Virus record (IMG/VR): IMGVR_UViG_3300003885_000005
Span: 1-50,671 of that record
Reading direction: 5' to 3' (one strand)
Origin: a virus
DNA length: 50,671 nucleotides
In this document: piece by piece, positions 47,444 through 50,671 of the stretch
Numbering within the stretch: the first letter of the stretch is position 1
Layout of the letters: the number at the start of each line of letters is the position of its first letter
The notes under the pieces: model-generated
Told to the model about the DNA's origin: nothing
Seen by the model: the letters and a program-made list of their open reading frames with translations, nothing else
The model's database searches: none
Translations under genes and position numbers: made by a program

Positions 47444-48316
47444 ATGCCAGGTGAAGAGAAAAAAGACGCAGAAGGTAATGTAATAATAGAAACTGGGAAC
47501 AAGGGAAAAGAGCAATGGATAGACCCAGGGTCTCAAGAAGGAGTAAAGAAAGATCCCAGGGTTGAACAGAATAAGTTGACTCCTGATACTCCAAGGTTTC
47601 AGGATATTTATAAGGAGATGAAACAGGGTCAGGAGAAGATTGCTGAGCTTGAGAAGAAGATCGAAGTTGGCTCTGGTAATACTGCTTTAGTTGAAGAGAT
47701 GCGTAAGCATAATCAGGCACTTGAGAAAACTATTCAGGGAATATCTGAAAAGAATTCGTCTGAGACGGCTGATACGACAGTTAAAGACCTTGAGACCAAG
47801 TTGACTGAGTTCAAAGAGTTAAAGAAAGCAGCTAGAGAAAAAGCTGACTTTGAGTCTGAAACAGATATTGACGAGAAGATGGCTGATCTCCGGGTCGATA
47901 TCAGAGACGCTAAGAAAGCTAAAGCAGCACCTAAGACTCCTGAAAAGAAAGAGTCTGAGATATCTGATGATGATACAGCTGAATATGAACTTTGGAAAGC
48001 TGACAATCCATGGTTTACTAAAGAGCCAAAAAAGAAGGCTTATGCTATACTTGTTGAAAAGAAGATAGTAAAAGAGCCTGAATTTGCGGACTCAACTATA
48101 ACAGAAGTGTTGGAGGAGGTGGGAAAAAGGGTGGAAGAGAAATTTAAACCAGTAGAGGGAGTAAACGCTGTAGAGGCTGGAGAGCATAAAGGTTCTAACC
48201 GGATTCCTGGCACTGTGAAGGTGTCTCCTGTTGAGATGGAACTTGCTAAGGGTTTTGGAATATCACCAGAGAGATGGGCAAAACAGAAGTCTATGATAGC
48301 AGGAGGTAATAAGTAA
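47444..48316 (+). CDS. Scaffold-like protein
   Basis: A 290-residue, Lys/Glu-rich, almost wholly helical protein ('EEKIAELEKKIEVGSGNTALVEEMRKHNQALEKTI') with a disordered N terminus and C-terminal 'MELAKGFGISPERWAKQKSMIAGGNK', a common ending of phage scaffold proteins. Position between portal and capsid genes matches. It would template head assembly and leave before packaging. Confidence 0.72.
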   Translation: MPGEEKKDAEGNVIIETGNKGKEQWIDPGSQEGVKKDPRVEQNKLTPDTPRFQDIYKEMKQGQEKIAELEKKIEVGSGNTALVEEMRKHNQALEKTIQGISEKNSSETADTTVKDLETKLTEFKELKKAAREKADFESETDIDEKMADLRVDIRDAKKAKAAPKTPEKKESEISDDDTAEYELWKADNPWFTKEPKKKAYAILVEKKIVKEPEFADSTITEVLEEVGKRVEEKFKPVEGVNAVEAGEHKGSNRIPGTVKVSPVEMELAKGFGISPERWAKQKSMIAGGNK

Positions 48317-48739
48317 ATGGAAAATAAACCACAATTAAATATACTACAGGAAACCGGTGCTCCAAAACCACAAGCCACTCAGCCTTGGAAACCTGCTCAG
48401 GTATTAAAAGTTGCAGAGAGACCAGGTTTTAGGCGTAAATGGGTAAGAGAAGACTTAGTTGACAGATTTCAAGCTGAAGGTTGGAAGTTTGTTGATAATA
48501 AGAATAAATCTGTAAACCCTCCAAAAACAATAGTTGATGGAGCTCCACTATCTACGGTAGTGCAAAAGAGAGAACTGGTTCTCATGGAGATTACTGAGGA
48601 ACTAGCGAAGTCAAGGGAAGCATACTTTAAATCACTATCTGATGGAGCATTAGAGTCAAGTGTTAATGAGTTTAAGAAGACTGCTAATGAGGGTAGTGGT
48701 AAGAGCTATGGCGAAGTAACAATCAGAGGAGGTAAATAA
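48317..48739 (+). CDS. Head-region protein, 140 residues
   Basis: Begins one base after the stop of the scaffold-like gene, behind GCAGGAGGTAATAAGTAA. 'WKPAQVLKVAERPGFRRKWVREDLVDRFQAEGWKFVDNKNKSV' is a compact motif seen in small phage head proteins, followed by a helical Lys/Glu-rich C terminus. Overlaps the next start (TAATG). Function unknown. Confidence 0.66.
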   Translation: MENKPQLNILQETGAPKPQATQPWKPAQVLKVAERPGFRRKWVREDLVDRFQAEGWKFVDNKNKSVNPPKTIVDGAPLSTVVQKRELVLMEITEELAKSREAYFKSLSDGALESSVNEFKKTANEGSGKSYGEVTIRGGK

Positions 48740-49254
48740 TGGCAAATAAGGATTTTGCAAGAGGTTTATGGCCTGCTGGTCATTTGACTGGTGGCATGAT
48801 TAGAACTCATCCTTATATCTTAACCACAGGTCAGGTAATTAGACGAGGTGAAGTTGTAATAGCTGTAGCCGGTGGTACTGTTGAGGATGGAGCTGCTGGG
48901 AGTGGGGCTATTGTAGTTGGTGTATCTGCTGATTTCGTGGATGATTCTGGTAGTGCAGGTAGTAAAGTTGTTAATGTTTTTGACGACCCCAATATCATCT
49001 TTGGAGTGCAGGGTGCGACTGGAGTAACACCTGCTGCTACAGATGTTTTTGCGACATCTGATTTAGTAACGTGTAGTAAGACTGGTGTAACTGATGCTTC
49101 TCAACTATCTGACACAGAGCTAGACCTTGATGGCAATGCTCAAGTCAAGATTATTGGTAAGGTTGATGAGCCAGATAATGCCTGGGGTGTTAATGTTAAT
49201 CTTCTCGTTATCTTTAACGAGCATCTTTATAAAGCCGCGGTAGCTGGCGTTTAA
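48739..49254 (+). CDS. Capsid decoration-like protein
   Basis: A 171-residue Gly/Val/Ala-rich beta protein with AGAGGAGGTAAATA before ATG 48739, located directly before the capsid gene. 'GQVIRRGEVVIAVAGGTVEDGAAGSGAIVVGVSADFVDDSGSAGSKVVNVFDDPNIIF' fits the beta-tulip decoration proteins that stabilise phage heads. Assignment is based on composition and position. Confidence 0.7.
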   Translation: MANKDFARGLWPAGHLTGGMIRTHPYILTTGQVIRRGEVVIAVAGGTVEDGAAGSGAIVVGVSADFVDDSGSAGSKVVNVFDDPNIIFGVQGATGVTPAATDVFATSDLVTCSKTGVTDASQLSDTELDLDGNAQVKIIGKVDEPDNAWGVNVNLLVIFNEHLYKAAVAGV

Positions 49255-49269
49255 GAGGAGGTAACATAA

Positions 49270-50163
49270 ATGCCACTTTATTCAAGTAACATGCCGGAGC
49301 TTCTGGAGCCAGGAATAAGAATCGTCTATGGTGATTCTTACAATGACTACCCAGAAGAATATACAGAAGCATTTGAGGTAGATACCTCTACAAAAGCTAC
49401 TGAGAAGGACTTCAGTGTGAGTGGATTTGGACTTGCTCAGCAGAAGGGTGAAGGTCAAGATGTGTACTTTGATGAGATGTATAAGGGGTTTTCAACTACC
49501 TACACTCACCTTGAATATGCTCTTGGGTTTGCTGTAACAAGGATAATGTACGAAGATGATCTGTACCGTCAGATTAAATCTCGTCCACAGGCCTTGGCAA
49601 GAAGTGTCAGACACACTGTTGAGATCTTGTCTGCGAATATCTTAAACAATGCTTTCACATCCGGACTCGGTGGTGATGGAGTTGTTCTTTGCTCTGCTAG
49701 CCATCCGATCAAAACTGGGACACTCAGCAATCTAATGAGTCCTACAGCTACTTTCTCTGTTACATCTTTTGAGCAGGCTTTAATTGATATTCAAGGATGG
49801 ACAGATGATAGAGGGTTGAAAATCAGGGTGCTTCCAAAGAAACTGATTGTAAGTCCTAGTGATGCATTTCAGGCTCAGATTGTCCTTAAATCTGCGAAGA
49901 TGCCAGGTACTGCTGACAATGACGTTAACCCAGCGATGAACTATCTTCCTAATGGTTATACTGTCATGCACTTTCTCACCGACACAGATGCTTGGTTCCT
50001 TAAAACAGACCAGCCCAATGGTTTGATGTTCTTCTGGAGACGTAGACCAGAATTCACCAGAGATAATGACTTTAAGTCAGATAACGCTCTGTTTAAAACT
50101 ACCCTTAGATGTTCACAGGGTTGGACGGACTGGCGAGGACTGTACGGATCTGCTGGGGCCTGA
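49270..50163 (+). CDS. Major capsid protein
   Basis: A 297-residue protein behind AGAGGAGGTAACATAA. 'DTSTKATEKDFSVSGFGLAQQKGEGQDVYFDEMYKGFSTTYTHLEYALGFAVTRIMYEDD' and 'ALARSVRHTVEILSANILNNAF' resemble the Mu gpT-like/HK97-fold major head proteins, with an extended-loop region followed by a long helix. No large N-terminal scaffold domain, consistent with the separate scaffold gene. Confidence 0.82.
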   Translation: MPLYSSNMPELLEPGIRIVYGDSYNDYPEEYTEAFEVDTSTKATEKDFSVSGFGLAQQKGEGQDVYFDEMYKGFSTTYTHLEYALGFAVTRIMYEDDLYRQIKSRPQALARSVRHTVEILSANILNNAFTSGLGGDGVVLCSASHPIKTGTLSNLMSPTATFSVTSFEQALIDIQGWTDDRGLKIRVLPKKLIVSPSDAFQAQIVLKSAKMPGTADNDVNPAMNYLPNGYTVMHFLTDTDAWFLKTDQPNGLMFFWRRRPEFTRDNDFKSDNALFKTTLRCSQGWTDWRGLYGSAGA

Positions 50164-50315
50164 TGAAAGTAACAAAGAGTCCAAGTAATGTGTTAAGTAT
50201 GAGGACTCCTTCCAGGATGAAGGAGGTGGCTGCTAATTTTAAAATTAGACGGCCACTTCCCATTCGGAGGAAGAATGTGAAGTCTGGTGCTTTTCCGCCA
50301 GCGTTTAATAAGTAA
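50163..50315 (+). CDS. Small basic head-region protein
   Basis: 50 residues from ATG 50163, in a TGATG overlap with the capsid gene; the upstream frame overlapping the capsid gene is not needed. Basic ('RRPLPIRRKNVKSG'), possibly DNA-contacting. Palindrome copy 7 begins inside its last codons. Function unknown. Confidence 0.58.
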   Translation: MKVTKSPSNVLSMRTPSRMKEVAANFKIRRPLPIRRKNVKSGAFPPAFNK

Positions 50316-50337
50316 TGTTCACGAAATGAACACAACT
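50311..50337. promoter_or_regulatory. Dispersed 27-bp palindrome, copy 7
   Basis: Core GTTCACGAAATGAAC at 50317-50331, flanked by AGTAAT and ACAACT. It overlaps the stop of the gene at 50163-50315 and lies before two hairpins and the fibre-like gene. One position of the left arm departs from the consensus. Confidence 0.65.
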
Positions 50338-50344
50338 ACCTCTG

Positions 50345-50379
50345 ACCCTAAATAGGGTTGGTGAACCAGTAAGACTGGT
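50345..50379 (+). promoter_or_regulatory. Tandem hairpins in the leader of the fibre-like gene
   Basis: ACCCT-AAAT-AGGGT (50345-50358) and ACCAGT-AAG-ACTGGT (50365-50379), the second perfect, lie between palindrome copy 7 and the ribosome site AACTGGAGGAAG. They would form in the late message and may control the amount of this protein or mark a processing point. Confidence 0.55.
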
Positions 50380-50394
50380 AAACTGGAGGAAGAT

Positions 50395-50671
50395 ATGTCA
50401 AGAGATTCAAGTTATGGTTTTGGATTAAATGGGCCTACCTGGAATGGTATGCCTATGGTAGGTGGAGTTCCAGTAACATTTGGTAATACTGCCTATAATG
50501 GTGCTGGTAAGAGGTATTATGTTAACCCGACTACCGGCGCTAATGGTAATAAGGGGCTTAGTATGGCAAAGCCTCTTGAAACTCTTGCTGCTGCTGAAGG
50601 CAAGATGACAAGTAACAACCATGATACGGTTATTCTTTCAGCCACTTCAGGTCATGCCTTAACAGATGAGC
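50395..50671 (+). CDS. Beta-rich virion fibre/appendage-like protein, 5' part (continues at 1)
   Basis: ATG 50395 follows CTGGAGGAAGAT. The first 62 codons (50395-50580) lead into the repeat copy and continue at base 1 to the stop at 819, giving 334 residues. The N terminus is Gly/Asn/Tyr-rich ('YGFGLNGPTWNGMPMVGGVP' and 'YNGAGKRYYVNPTTGANGNKG'), and 'PTTGANGNKGLSMAKPLETLAAA' is a motif often found at the start of beta-helix phage proteins. Confidence 0.75.
   Translation, partial: MSRDSSYGFGLNGPTWNGMPMVGGVPVTFGNTAYNGAGKRYYVNPTTGANGNKGLSMAKPLETLAAAEGKMTSNNHDTVILSATSGHALTDE
50581..50671. repeat. Right copy of 91-bp terminal direct repeat
   Basis: Identical to 1-91. Its exact 91-base length and location inside a gene suggest the overlap left when a circular sequence is assembled. 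Confidence 0.95.

Noticed and set aside
47263-47454. 63-codon open frame across palindrome copy 6 and the GC-rich gap
   Set aside because: It has no ribosome site of its own, its composition is driven by the GC-rich hairpins, it carries an odd 'AVAVAVAV' stretch, and it contains the regulatory dyad. I treat the stretch as non-coding.

Overview
This window looks like the complete genome of a tailed bacteriophage with a podovirus-type, short-tailed virion. The last 91 bases (50581-50671) repeat bases 1-91 exactly, so the unit length is about 50,580 bp and the ends were cut inside one gene (50395 to the end, then 1-819). Shine-Dalgarno sites are strong and bacterial, and there is one portal, one adaptor, one nozzle-like protein and no tape measure, tail tube or sheath. 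I see no integrase, excisionase or CI-like repressor, so nothing supports a temperate lifestyle. The host cannot be named. Two Sec-type signal peptides and sigma70-like promoters suggest a bacterium with ordinary sigma70 promoters. Overall the DNA is AT-rich with a few conspicuously GC-rich patches.

Layout. Rightward late block (42192-50671 continuing into 1-22172): small terminase, large terminase, portal, a GroES-type co-chaperonin, scaffold-like protein, decoration-like protein, major capsid protein and a beta-rich fibre-like protein. Then come tail-fibre-like proteins, two proteins with signal peptides, a lysis cassette (M15-type peptidase, holin-like proteins), the head-tail adaptor, the tail nozzle, fibre/appendage proteins and three internal or ejection-type proteins. 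The last of these is a 1,886-residue polyvalent protein with a DNA-methyltransferase-like domain set between two copies of a helical module. Leftward early block (39534 down to 22169): PD-(D/E)XK nuclease, ATP-dependent DNA ligase, Sak4-like ATPase, SSB-like protein, a TSCPD protein, a ParB-methyltransferase fusion, a uracil-DNA-glycosylase/family A DNA polymerase fusion, a DUF3987-type helicase/primase-associated ATPase and ThyX. Many tiny genes are packed between them, often paired-cysteine zinc-ribbon proteins joined by ATGA or TAATG overlaps. The two blocks converge at 22169-22172 with overlapping stop codons.

Control region (39.5-42.2 kb). Three near-consensus leftward promoters (39588, 40543, 41927) and one rightward promoter (42148) lie here. 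A non-coding region at 40529-40946 has repeated ACATGT motifs, inverted (AAT)n/(ATT)n arms, and C- and A-homopolymers, and is the best candidate for a replication origin.

The most striking undescribed-looking signal is a 27-bp imperfect palindrome with core GTTCATTNAATGAAC. It occurs seven times around the genome (9117, 23161, 32833, 38919, 40739, 47266, 50311), always between genes or at gene ends, in both early and late blocks, and once inside the candidate origin. At 23161 it contains the start codon of the gene it precedes. It looks like the operator or RNA-hairpin set of a genome-wide control circuit. A second candidate novelty is a 160-nt structured, tRNA-like element at 32667-32826, beside one of these palindromes.
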